Positions 1 through 5,800 of a DNA stretch of 18,034 nt are shown here, piece after piece. The translations under genes were made by a program, and so were the position numbers. The notes under the pieces are model-generated. The model ran no database searches, was not told the DNA's origin, and saw only the letters and a program-made list of their open reading frames with translations. The DNA is from WTXA01 sp041741995 (GTDB lineage Bacteria; Bacillota; TC1): the NCBI GenBank assembly GCA_041741995.1, contig JBGSJN010000085.1:1-18034 (forward strand), written 5' to 3'. Within the stretch, counting starts at the first letter, position 1. Every line of letters starts with the position of its first letter.

Positions 1-73
1 TTCCTAATCCATCCTGATACTCTTTGATAATTTGAAATTTTTCCTCTTTGGTATACTTAACTCTTTTGGACAT
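1..73 (-). CDS. IS3-family-like transposase, N-terminal fragment (runs off the window)
   Basis: Reading leftward from the ATG at 73-71, the strand encodes 24 residues beginning MSKRVKYTKEEKFQIIKEY before the window ends. A basic start followed by Y(T/S)xEEKxxIIKE is the usual opening of the helix-turn-helix OrfA protein of IS3/IS150-type elements, which binds the element ends. A strong ribosome binding site (AAAGGGGGG, plus-strand 81-89) lies seven bases upstream. The gene is truncated only by the window edge; nothing shows whether it is intact. The IS3 assignment rests on the short N-terminus and on the end-like sequence at 115-140, so another HTH transposase family is possible. Confidence 0.7.
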   Translation of the reverse strand, partial: MSKRVKYTKEEKFQIIKEYQDGLG

Positions 74-114
74 TAAAATGCCCCCCTTTCAGTAGCAGAT
101 TTTTTTTATTTAAT

Positions 115-140
115 CTGTCTACCTATAGGGGAGCATATCA
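115..140. repeat. Candidate terminal inverted repeat of the insertion sequence
   Basis: On the plus strand this runs CTGTCTACC, TATA, GGGGAGCATATCA; its complement starts TGATATGCTCCCC. It lies between the transposase leader and host sequence, where an IS end should be. Only one copy is visible, so it cannot be confirmed as an inverted repeat from this window. Confidence 0.45.
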
Positions 141-207
141 ATTCATATCCTGGTGTTTTTTGTTTTTTAAATTGTTATTATTAATTTATTAGAATTATTT
201 ATCTAGT

Positions 208-1446
208 TTATTCTAAAGAAACAAGTCTTTTCTCACCTGTAATAGCTTGGATTGGTCCAATGTTTTGAGTGACCTCTAGAGTACCCATATAGTCTCCATT
301 ATCATCTCTTAAAGCAAAGTATCTAATAAAGATAAATAGTTCACCCATCTTTATCCAGAAATCCTCACTGTCCTTCTTACCGGACTTGAAGTCATTAACA
401 ATACCCTCAACGATATGAACACTAGCAGGAGGGTGGCAATTAGAAACCTGACGCCCAATAATAGAACGAGCCCTAGGGAAAATCCTCTCACTTGACTCAG
501 AGAAAAACTTAACCTTATCATCCTTGTCTACAAAAGTAATATCAATAGGTAACATATTAAGAACCTTAGTCAATTCATCAACAGTAAACTTACCAGTAGG
601 AAGTGATATTGTGCCAGTTGGGATTTCTTCTGTATCAGCAAATTCCTTGGCATATTTCTTTTCAGTAGTCCAATCACCAGGTGTCTTTATTAGGTAGTAA
701 CCTAAATCCTTACTATCGTTGGCAATTATTTTCCACTCATCCTCTGTAAGATTTTCCACCAACATAGGAATCATAATATTCTCTTCCTTGAAAATCATCT
801 CATTTATTCTATTAAATACCTTGTCAACAGCACCCTTAATAACTTTTCTTAACCTAATATCATTAAAGACTTGCTTGACGTCATCTCTAATTTCATCATC
901 AACACCCCACATAACCTTAGGAGGTGCTGTAATCCCATACTTTTCCATATATGGAAACAATAGAGTTTCCTTTTTCATATAGTGTAAGTTCAGGTGAGAC
1001 AACTGTTCGAAACCAGTAACGAGTGCTGAATATTCCTCTTCACTACCAGTTTCTAAATAATTATCTAGATGAACCTTGATAAACTCATTCATCAAAGTCT
1101 CCAAAGCCCTGTTTTCCAAGAACAAGATACGAACTGGATGTCCAGGTATTTTACTTGGATCACTAGGATTATGAATTTCCTTTATAGAACCTTTGAAAAC
1201 AGCTGAGTGTACATCACATAAACTTTGAATCTCTGCTACAGTTGTACCTGATAGAATCAATTCCTTTTCAGCATCAGTAATCTCTTTGGCAGAAACCTCT
1301 CCGAATGTTTCTTCAAATTTAGCTTTTACTTCTTCAATGGTCTTACCTTCATGTAGTTCCTTGATTATGTCCTTGAGGACTTGTTTTCTGTTTTCTTTAT
1401 CCTCATTTAATGGTCTGTTTTCTCTGTTGTTAATTTCACCGCTCAT
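208..1446 (-). CDS. DUF438 protein with hemerythrin-like and PAS domains
   Basis: 412 residues, the usual size for DUF438 proteins. Order: a helical DUF438 region (about 20-90), a hemerythrin-like four-helix domain (about 100-230) and a PAS fold (about 290-400). In the hemerythrin part I see H103, H151, H155 and E160 in HLNLHYMKKETLLFPYMEK, and E221/E222 in MIFKEENIMIPM. The position where classical hemerythrins have the last-helix histidine is M217, so metal ligation may differ from the textbook di-iron site. The PAS part carries the motif CHPP (337-340), which I recall as conserved in this family. No signal peptide, so cytoplasmic. ATG 1446 has AGAAAGG upstream. It follows the DUF1858 gene by 15 bases and is surely co-transcribed. 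Molecular function is not established; sensing of oxygen, NO or redox state is inference. Confidence 0.88.
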   Translation of the reverse strand: MSGEINNRENRPLNEDKENRKQVLKDIIKELHEGKTIEEVKAKFEETFGEVSAKEITDAEKELILSGTTVAEIQSLCDVHSAVFKGSIKEIHNPSDPSKIPGHPVRILFLENRALETLMNEFIKVHLDNYLETGSEEEYSALVTGFEQLSHLNLHYMKKETLLFPYMEKYGITAPPKVMWGVDDEIRDDVKQVFNDIRLRKVIKGAVDKVFNRINEMIFKEENIMIPMLVENLTEDEWKIIANDSKDLGYYLIKTPGDWTTEKKYAKEFADTEEIPTGTISLPTGKFTVDELTKVLNMLPIDITFVDKDDKVKFFSESSERIFPRARSIIGRQVSNCHPPASVHIVEGIVNDFKSGKKDSEDFWIKMGELFIFIRYFALRDDNGDYMGTLEVTQNIGPIQAITGEKRLVSLE

Positions 1447-1461
1447 ATTTTTTCAACCTTT

Positions 1462-1686
1462 CTAGACTACCTTGTAGCCCTTATCTTCTAGTTTTTTAAT
1501 AATATCTTTTATGTCGAACTGTTTCATTTTAGCTCCCTTTTCTAGGGTCATTATTCTACCTGCTGTTTCCAACATTCCTGGTAGAACAATATCCTTAAAT
1601 CCCAATTCTTCTAGTGTTGTTTTTAATTCTGGATAGGTTTTGATTAATTCGAAAACAGATTTCTTTAAATCGATTTGTTTTTCCAT
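1462..1686 (-). CDS. DUF1858 domain small protein
   Basis: 74 residues from ATG 1686 (MEKQIDLKKSVFELIKTYPE). A reading from GTG 1695 would add three residues, but that GTG lies inside the ribosome binding site GAGAGGTGAT, so the ATG is preferred. The sequence fits DUF1858: an opening helix with xxYPEL, a glycine-containing turn (LGFKDIVLPGM), then terminal helices. Many DUF1858 proteins have a Cys-x-x-Cys-like pair in the turn; this one has no cysteine at all. It is first in a two-gene operon with the DUF438-hemerythrin gene and divergent from mrp. DUF1858 is related in size and pattern to the ScdA N-terminal domain that precedes hemerythrin domains in Fe-S repair proteins; a similar split arrangement here is inference. 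Confidence 0.85.
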   Translation of the reverse strand: MEKQIDLKKSVFELIKTYPELKTTLEELGFKDIVLPGMLETAGRIMTLEKGAKMKQFDIKDIIKKLEDKGYKVV

Positions 1687-1742
1687 ATCTATCACCTCTC
1701 AACTTGATAATACAATAATATCAAATAATTTGTATATTTTCC

Positions 1743-1756
1743 GTATCTGGAGATAC
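1743..1756. promoter_or_regulatory. Perfect 6-2-6 palindrome, candidate operator
   Basis: GTATCT-GG-AGATAC, perfect over both arms, sits between the two divergent genes. Its length suits a homodimeric helix-turn-helix regulator. The T-run needed for a terminator is absent. The regulator is unknown. Confidence 0.4.
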
Positions 1757-1803
1757 ATTTATATATAAAAGTTAAGTTTTATTAACAAAAATATCTTGAA
1801 TTA

Positions 1804-1818
1804 CAACAAAACTTGTTG
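1804..1818. promoter_or_regulatory. Perfect 6-3-6 palindrome upstream of mrp -10
   Basis: CAACAA-AAC-TTGTTG, about 25 bp upstream of the candidate extended -10 of mrp, where it would overlap or flank the -35 region. Operator role is inferred from position and symmetry only. Confidence 0.35.
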
Positions 1819-1843
1819 GAATTACTACAAAGATGATTTTAAT

Positions 1844-1852
1844 TGTGATAAT
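1844..1852 (+). promoter_or_regulatory. Candidate extended -10 for mrp (TGTGATAAT)
   Basis: TG-n-GATAAT matches the extended -10 form and lies 64 bases before the mrp start codon. The sequence 17 bases upstream (CTACAA) is a poor -35, as is usual for extended -10 promoters. The same 11 bases TGTGATAATAT recur in front of the DegV gene at 8431-8441. Confidence 0.35.
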
Positions 1853-1915
1853 ATTGGTCGTGGATATATTTTGAAATATATATCCAATGTAATAAATAGA
1901 AAATGGAGGTATATA

Positions 1916-2743
1916 ATGAGTGATAAATGTGAATCATCATGCGATAGTTGTAATTCAGGTTGTGGAAGTAAACAAGAACCAGCGGATCTGTCAAAACAAC
2001 CACATCCTAAAAGCAAGATAGGCAAGGTTATTGGGATTGTAAGTGGTAAGGGTGGAGTTGGCAAGTCAATGGTAACTGCATTGATGGCTTTGGAGATGAA
2101 TAGAAGAGGTCATAGAACAGCAATACTAGATGCAGATATAACAGGGCCATCAATACCAAAATCCTTTGGAGTAACAGGACCTGTAGTGACAAATGAAGAT
2201 GGAGTTATACCAGCCAGATCTAAAACAGGAATTGATTTAATTAGTATAAATTTATTTCTAGAAAATGAACAAGATCCAGTATTATGGAGGGGACCAATTG
2301 TAACAGGAACTGTAACTCAGTTTTGGCAAGAGGTAATCTGGGAGGATATAGACTATATGTTTATTGACATGCCACCTGGTACAGGGGATGTTTCTCTTAC
2401 GATATTCCAATCTATCAAGGTTGATGGGATAATTATAGTGACTTCCCCGCAGGAGCTTGTTTCTATGATTGTAGGCAAGGCTGTTAAGATGGCTCAAATG
2501 ATGAATATTCCAATAATAGGACTGGTTGAGAATATGAGCTATTTTAAATGTCCTGATAATGATAAGGAATACAAAATCTTTGGTGATAGTCATATTGATG
2601 ATATTGCTAAACAGTATGATCTGGAGATTATTGGTAAAATTCCAGTTGATCCATTATTGTCTGAACATATTGGTGCTGGGACAATTGAAGACTATCCTGT
2701 AGATAATCTAAAAGAAGCAGCAAATATGTTAGTTGCAATTTAA
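1916..2743 (+). CDS. mrp: Mrp/NBP35-family Fe-S carrier P-loop ATPase
   Basis: 275 residues from ATG 1916, preceded by GGAGGT. A longer reading from TTG 1796 adds 40 residues unlike Mrp and bypasses this binding site, so it is rejected. Mrp/ApbC proteins hold and transfer Fe-S clusters in the cytoplasm. Visible: an N-terminal cysteine cluster C5, C9, C12, C16; deviant Walker A GKGGVGKS (44-51); LDAD at 71-74; the switch motif DMPPGTGD (151-158); and ENMSYF-K-C212. In most family members C212 starts a CxxC that ligates the bridging cluster; here the second position is Asn (CPDN, 212-215), while the following KIFG is kept. It is divergent from the DUF1858/DUF438 operon and ends 74 bases before znuA. 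The loss of one cysteine could alter cluster binding, unless the N-terminal cysteines substitute. Confidence 0.93.
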   Translation: MSDKCESSCDSCNSGCGSKQEPADLSKQPHPKSKIGKVIGIVSGKGGVGKSMVTALMALEMNRRGHRTAILDADITGPSIPKSFGVTGPVVTNEDGVIPARSKTGIDLISINLFLENEQDPVLWRGPIVTGTVTQFWQEVIWEDIDYMFIDMPPGTGDVSLTIFQSIKVDGIIIVTSPQELVSMIVGKAVKMAQMMNIPIIGLVENMSYFKCPDNDKEYKIFGDSHIDDIAKQYDLEIIGKIPVDPLLSEHIGAGTIEDYPVDNLKEAANMLVAI

Positions 2744-2762
2744 ATATTAAAAGGTATATAAT
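2733..2762 (+). promoter_or_regulatory. znuACB-zur promoter
   Basis: -35 TTGCAA (2733-2738, inside the last codons of mrp), 18-base spacer, and a perfect -10 TATAAT (2757-2762). Transcription would start near 2769, inside the dyad described next, giving a leader of about 50 bases before znuA. Confidence 0.6.
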
Positions 2763-2797
2763 TATTAATGCGAACGATTTGCGTTTGCATTAATAAT
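2761..2797. promoter_or_regulatory. Probable Zur operator, large dyad overlapping the -10
   Basis: The left arm ATTATTAATGCGAACG (2761-2776) and right arm CGTTTGCATTAATAAT (2782-2797) match over 15 of 16 positions, with a 5-base centre ATTTG. It begins within the -10 hexamer and covers the likely start site, a standard place for repression. Zur is encoded at the end of the same operon, so zinc-dependent autorepression follows by inference. The core (TGCGAA...TTGCA) is in the style of Fur-family sites but is not the Bacillus Zur consensus as I know it. Confidence 0.6.
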
Positions 2798-2804
2798 TTT
2801 TTTT
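2761..2804 (+). terminator. Possible terminator of mrp, using the same dyad
   Basis: As RNA the dyad folds into a 16-bp stem with one G-U pair and a 5-base loop, followed directly by eight T (2797-2804, the first shared with the stem). This has the form of an intrinsic terminator for transcripts arriving from mrp. A transcript starting near 2769 would have only part of the 5' arm, so the operon's own RNA should escape. Dual use is inference. Confidence 0.45.
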
Positions 2805-2817
2805 GAATGGAGAAATG

Positions 2818-3672
2818 ATGAAGAAGAGTATATTGGGTTTTATATTGATATTGATGATGATTTTGTTTTTGTCTTCTTGTGGAGATAAGAATAATGAAGA
2901 TAATGGGAAACTGAAGGTAGCTGTTACTATAGAGGTTCAAAAAGGTCTTGTTGAGGCTGTTGCCGGTGACTTGGTTGAAGTGACAACTCTAGTACCAAAG
3001 GGTGGAAGTCCAGAGACTTTTGAAGCGAGTCCCCAAGATATAGAAAAATTTAGTAATGCTGATATTTTCTTTGCTATGGATCTTCCTGTTGAAAATAGTA
3101 AGAATTTACCTAGTGACGGAGAATTTAAGATTGTTAATCTTGGAGAGGCTGTTAGAGAGGAATACGTAGATCTTAATTTTGATGCTGATGAAAGGGATCA
3201 TCATATTTGGTTGTCACCAAAAAGAGTTATGGTGATGGTTGAGAAGATTGCTGAGACCTTAATTGCTGAGGATCCTTTGAATGAGGAAATCTATTTGAAT
3301 AATAAGACAGATTATTTGATGAAACTTGATGAATTAGATAAGGAAGTTTCTGCTATGTTGGAAAGCAAGGATCAGAGGTCTTTTATTATTTTTCATCCTG
3401 CTTTAGGTTATTTTGCTGATGAATATGGTTTGGAGATGTTAGCTCTTGAAGAAGAAGGCAAGGAAGCTGATCCTAAGCGTATAGGTGAACTGGTTGATTT
3501 AGCTAAGAGCAAAGGGCTTAAAGGAGTCCTAACTACTGAGGAAATATCTTCTAAGCAAGTAGAAGCTTTTGCTGAAGAAATTGGTGGTAAAGTAATTGTT
3601 ATTGAAGTTTTAGGTATAGATTATATAGATTCTATTAAGAATGTTGCAAAGGAAATAGCGGGGATTTTATAA
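2818..3672 (+). CDS. znuA: Zinc ABC transporter substrate-binding lipoprotein
   Basis: 284 residues from ATG 2818, with GGAG five bases upstream; ATG 2815 is too close to that site. Signal peptide MKKSILGFILILMMILFLSSC with lipobox LSSC (C21) indicates a membrane-anchored lipoprotein. It belongs to the ZnuA/TroA cluster A-I family, binding Zn (or Mn) outside the cell and passing it to ZnuB. Visible: VPKGGSPETFEASP (59-72), HHIWLSP (128-134), IFHPALGYFADEYG (191-204) and the EEEGKE-DP linker (211-219). H129 and H193 fit two family ligands, but the first ligand, usually His after GxSP, is E66. The His-rich loop of many zinc-specific members is missing and replaced by an acidic stretch (120-127). 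Metal preference is therefore uncertain, though Zur in the operon argues for zinc. Its stop codon overlaps the znuC start by one base. Confidence 0.92.
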   Translation: MKKSILGFILILMMILFLSSCGDKNNEDNGKLKVAVTIEVQKGLVEAVAGDLVEVTTLVPKGGSPETFEASPQDIEKFSNADIFFAMDLPVENSKNLPSDGEFKIVNLGEAVREEYVDLNFDADERDHHIWLSPKRVMVMVEKIAETLIAEDPLNEEIYLNNKTDYLMKLDELDKEVSAMLESKDQRSFIIFHPALGYFADEYGLEMLALEEEGKEADPKRIGELVDLAKSKGLKGVLTTEEISSKQVEAFAEEIGGKVIVIEVLGIDYIDSIKNVAKEIAGIL

Positions 3673-4442
3673 TGAATGTTATTGAGGTATCGGGGCTTGA
3701 TGTCTATTATGGTAATGTCCAGGCTTTAAAGAATATTAACCTTGTAGTCAGGGAAAGAGATTTCTTGGCTATAATGGGACCTAATGGTGGGGGTAAGTCT
3801 ACTTTGTTGAAGGCTATTCTTGGTTTAGTTCCTGTTGATTCTGGTGAGGTTAAGATTTTTGGTGGCAGTGGCAGGAAGAGTAGGCGTTTGATTGGGTATG
3901 TGCCTCAGTTTTCTAGTGTGGATAGGAATTTTCCTATTTCTGTTATTGAGGTGGTTTTGCTTGGTGCATTAAAACCTGGTTTGAGTTTTTTCCATAAGTT
4001 TAATAGTGATGAGAGACTTAGGGCTTTGGATCTATTAAATAAGGTTGGATTAGGTGAATTAAAAGATAGGAATATTTCACAACTATCTGGTGGGGAGTTT
4101 CAGAAGTTATTGATTGCCAGGGCATTAATGACAGAGCCTAAGTTATTGCTTCTTGATGAGCCGACTGCTAGTGTGGATATGAGTTCTAGTCAGGATATTT
4201 ATAGTCTGCTTGGAGAACTTAATAAGGAGATTACTATTGTTATGGTGACTCATAATGTGATGGCTATTTCTTCTAATGTGAAGGAGTTGGCTTGTTTGAA
4301 TTTGGGTCTGGTTTATCATGGTGATCCTGAGTTGAGTGAAGAGGTTGTTAATGGTTTATTTGGTTGTCCTGTGGAGCTGGTTGCACATGGTGTGCCTCAT
4401 AGGGTTTTAAAAGAACATCAGGAGGGTGATCATGTTAGTTGA
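3672..4442 (+). CDS. znuC: Zinc ABC transporter ATP-binding protein
   Basis: 256 residues; the cytoplasmic ATPase that drives zinc uptake with ZnuA and ZnuB. All ABC motifs are present: Walker A GPNGGGKST (36-44), Q-loop Q79, signature LSGGEFQ (138-144), Walker B LLLLDEP (158-164) and H-loop H194. The C-terminal tail with several histidines (H216, H239, H243, H249, H254) is common in ZnuC-like subunits. The start shares a base with the znuA stop (TAATG), so translation is coupled; the 3' end overlaps znuB by 11 bases. Codons end mostly in T or G, like the rest of this operon. A manganese transporter ATPase would look the same; zinc is assigned from the adjacent Fur-family gene. Confidence 0.95.
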   Translation: MNVIEVSGLDVYYGNVQALKNINLVVRERDFLAIMGPNGGGKSTLLKAILGLVPVDSGEVKIFGGSGRKSRRLIGYVPQFSSVDRNFPISVIEVVLLGALKPGLSFFHKFNSDERLRALDLLNKVGLGELKDRNISQLSGGEFQKLLIARALMTEPKLLLLDEPTASVDMSSSQDIYSLLGELNKEITIVMVTHNVMAISSNVKELACLNLGLVYHGDPELSEEVVNGLFGCPVELVAHGVPHRVLKEHQEGDHVS

Positions 4443-5253
4443 TTTGTTTAAGTATCAGTTTTTACAAAATGCGGTGATGGCAGGTTTTTTGGCTAGTGTT
4501 TTGGCTGGTGTTATTGGTTTTATAATTGTTGAGAAGAAGATGATTATGATGAGTGGTGGTATTGCTCATGCTTCTTATGGTGGTGTGGGCCTTGGGTATC
4601 TTTTAGGTGTTGAGCCTATTTATGGAGCTCTTGGTTTTTCTCTTGTGTCGGCACTGTCTGTTGGGTTGATTAAGAGGAAGGGTGGTACTGATGCTGATAT
4701 TGTTATCGGTCTTTTTTGGTCTTTGGGGATGGCTCTTGGTATTATTTTTATATCATTAGTGCCGGGCTATCCGCCTAATTTGTCTTCTTATCTTTTTGGT
4801 AATATTTTGGCTGTGACCAGGGCTGATTTGTTGATGATGGTTGTTGTTGCAGTGGTGGTTCCTTTGCTTTTTATAGCATTTTTTAATAACTGGAAGGCTT
4901 ATTTGTTTGATGAGGAGTTTGCAGGTATTAGGGGTTCTGGTGTTATACTATTAGAGTTTTTACTTTTGGTTATGGTGGCTCTTACAGTGGTGGCTCTTAT
5001 TCGGATTGTAGGTATTTTTTTAGCTTTGGCTATTTTGATTGCTCCTGCTGCTTCTGCTAAGTTGATTTTTAGGAGAATGGGTATGAGGGTTGTTATGTCT
5101 ATGGTGTTTGGTGTTGTGTTTATGTTGGGTGGTTTGTTTTTGGCGTATTCTTTTAATACTGCAGCTGGGGCTATGATTGTTCTTGTGGCTGTTGTTTTCT
5201 ATTTTGTAGTTTATGTGGCTACTAGCTTTAAGCTTAGGAGAAGAGTTGGTTAA
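4432..5253 (+). CDS. znuB: Zinc ABC transporter permease (ABC-3 family)
   Basis: 273 residues from ATG 4432, six bases after GGAGG. A GTG at 4426 lies against the binding site and is rejected. Roughly seven to eight hydrophobic segments make it an integral membrane channel subunit. Family hallmarks are GGIAHASYGGVGLGYLLG near residue 40, the IGLFWSLGMALGI helix, and ALAILIAPAASAKL, the conserved stretch near the ATPase contact. It overlaps znuC at its 5' end and shares one base with zur at its 3' end (TAATG). Only one permease gene is present, so a homodimer is expected. There is nothing anomalous. Confidence 0.95.
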   Translation: MLVDLFKYQFLQNAVMAGFLASVLAGVIGFIIVEKKMIMMSGGIAHASYGGVGLGYLLGVEPIYGALGFSLVSALSVGLIKRKGGTDADIVIGLFWSLGMALGIIFISLVPGYPPNLSSYLFGNILAVTRADLLMMVVVAVVVPLLFIAFFNNWKAYLFDEEFAGIRGSGVILLEFLLLVMVALTVVALIRIVGIFLALAILIAPAASAKLIFRRMGMRVVMSMVFGVVFMLGGLFLAYSFNTAAGAMIVLVAVVFYFVVYVATSFKLRRRVG

Positions 5254-5702
5254 TGGTGGATGTGATGAAGATGAATGATTTAGATAAGTATAAGTGTATT
5301 TTAAGGGAACATGGTCTTAGAGTGACTTCTAAGAGACTTGGTATTGTTAGTTTATTGAAGGATTTTGAATTTCCTGTTGATGCTAAGGTTATTTGTGAGG
5401 GTTTGTGTGATGCTGGGATTTGTATTAATTTGTCTACTGTTTATCGGGCTTTGGAGAGTTTGGTGGAGGTTGGTTTAGTTAAGCGGATTAATTTTTCTGA
5501 TGATGCTAGAGTTTTTTATGAGTTGAATCGTGGTGGTCATCGTCATTTTCTTCATTGTCTTGGGTGTGGTGAGTTGGTTTGTCTTGATGTTTGTCCTTTG
5601 AGTGATTATCAAATGACATTGGCTAAGGAGACTAAGTATAGGGTTGTTAGTCATAATCTGGATATTTATGGATATTGCCCCAAGTGTCAGGTTAGGAAGT
5701 AG
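5253..5702 (+). CDS. zur: Fur-family metalloregulator, probably Zur
   Basis: 149 residues. N-terminal winged helix: LREHGLRVTSKRLGIVSLL (17-35) with recognition helix NLSTVYRALESLVEVGLV (59-76). The C-terminal dimerisation and metal domain has HRHFLHC (96-102) and two CxxC pairs, C102/C105 and C142/C145, which form the structural zinc site. Fur-family repressors bind DNA when metal-loaded; position at the end of znuACB makes zinc the likely signal and the dyad at 2761-2797 the likely target. The ATG at 5253 overlaps the znuB stop and relies on coupling; ATGs at 5265 and 5271 are possible starts that would shorten it by four or six residues. PerR or Fur identity is less likely from context, but motifs alone do not exclude it. 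Confidence 0.9.
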   Translation: MVDVMKMNDLDKYKCILREHGLRVTSKRLGIVSLLKDFEFPVDAKVICEGLCDAGICINLSTVYRALESLVEVGLVKRINFSDDARVFYELNRGGHRHFLHCLGCGELVCLDVCPLSDYQMTLAKETKYRVVSHNLDIYGYCPKCQVRK

Positions 5703-5740
5703 GAATTTGCAAACAGAATTTAGATGATAAATCTTAATAT

Positions 5741-5796
5741 AAGTAATAAAGAGCCTATGGATTAATTAATCCATAGGCTCTTCTAATTTATTACTT
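5741..5796. terminator. Bidirectional terminator between zur and the LRR gene
   Basis: A perfect 34-bp palindrome (5749-5782; half-site AAGAGCCTATGGATTAA) is extended by AAGTAATAAA (5741-5750) pairing with TTTATTACTT (5787-5796) across a small bulge. It sits between two convergent genes, 46 bases after the zur stop and 18 bases before the end of the minus-strand gene. T-runs are weak on both sides, so it may work mainly through stem stability. Confidence 0.75.
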
Positions 5797-5800
5797 AATG

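Larger units (their letters stand above)
1..140 (-). mobile_element. Partial insertion sequence, one terminus near 140
   Basis: Upstream of the transposase start, the minus strand holds TGATATGCTCCCC, then TATA, then GGTAGACAG (plus 140 down to 115). It begins with TG, as IS3-family termini do, and resembles the CTCCCC...GGTAGACA ends I associate with Firmicute IS3 elements. That places the outer boundary at about 140, only 67 bp beyond the stop codon of the DUF438 gene. A 6-bp inverted repeat (CAGATT 96-101, AATCTG 112-117) lies between the terminus and the transposase. The opposite terminus and target duplication are outside the window, so the boundary is inferred. Confidence 0.5.
1687..1915. 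promoter_or_regulatory. Divergent control region between DUF1858 operon and mrp
   Basis: 229 bp, very AT-rich, with no supported gene. It contains three clear dyads: TTGATA/TATCAA separated by 9 bases (1704-1724), GTATCT-GG-AGATAC (1743-1756) and CAACAA-AAC-TTGTTG (1804-1818). A weaker GTTAA/TTAAC pair lies at 1771-1786. An extended -10 element for mrp is at 1844-1852. I could not settle on a promoter for the minus-strand operon. The dyads may be operators for a shared regulator; none matches a consensus I can name with confidence. Confidence 0.5.

Noticed and set aside
1704..1724. FNR-type site TTGAT...ATCAA
   Set aside because: The half-sites are 11 bases apart, not 4, so it does not fit the FNR consensus.
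1796..1915. Upstream extension of mrp from TTG 1796
   Set aside because: The 40 extra residues do not resemble Mrp, and a clear GGAGGT binding site sits before ATG 1916.
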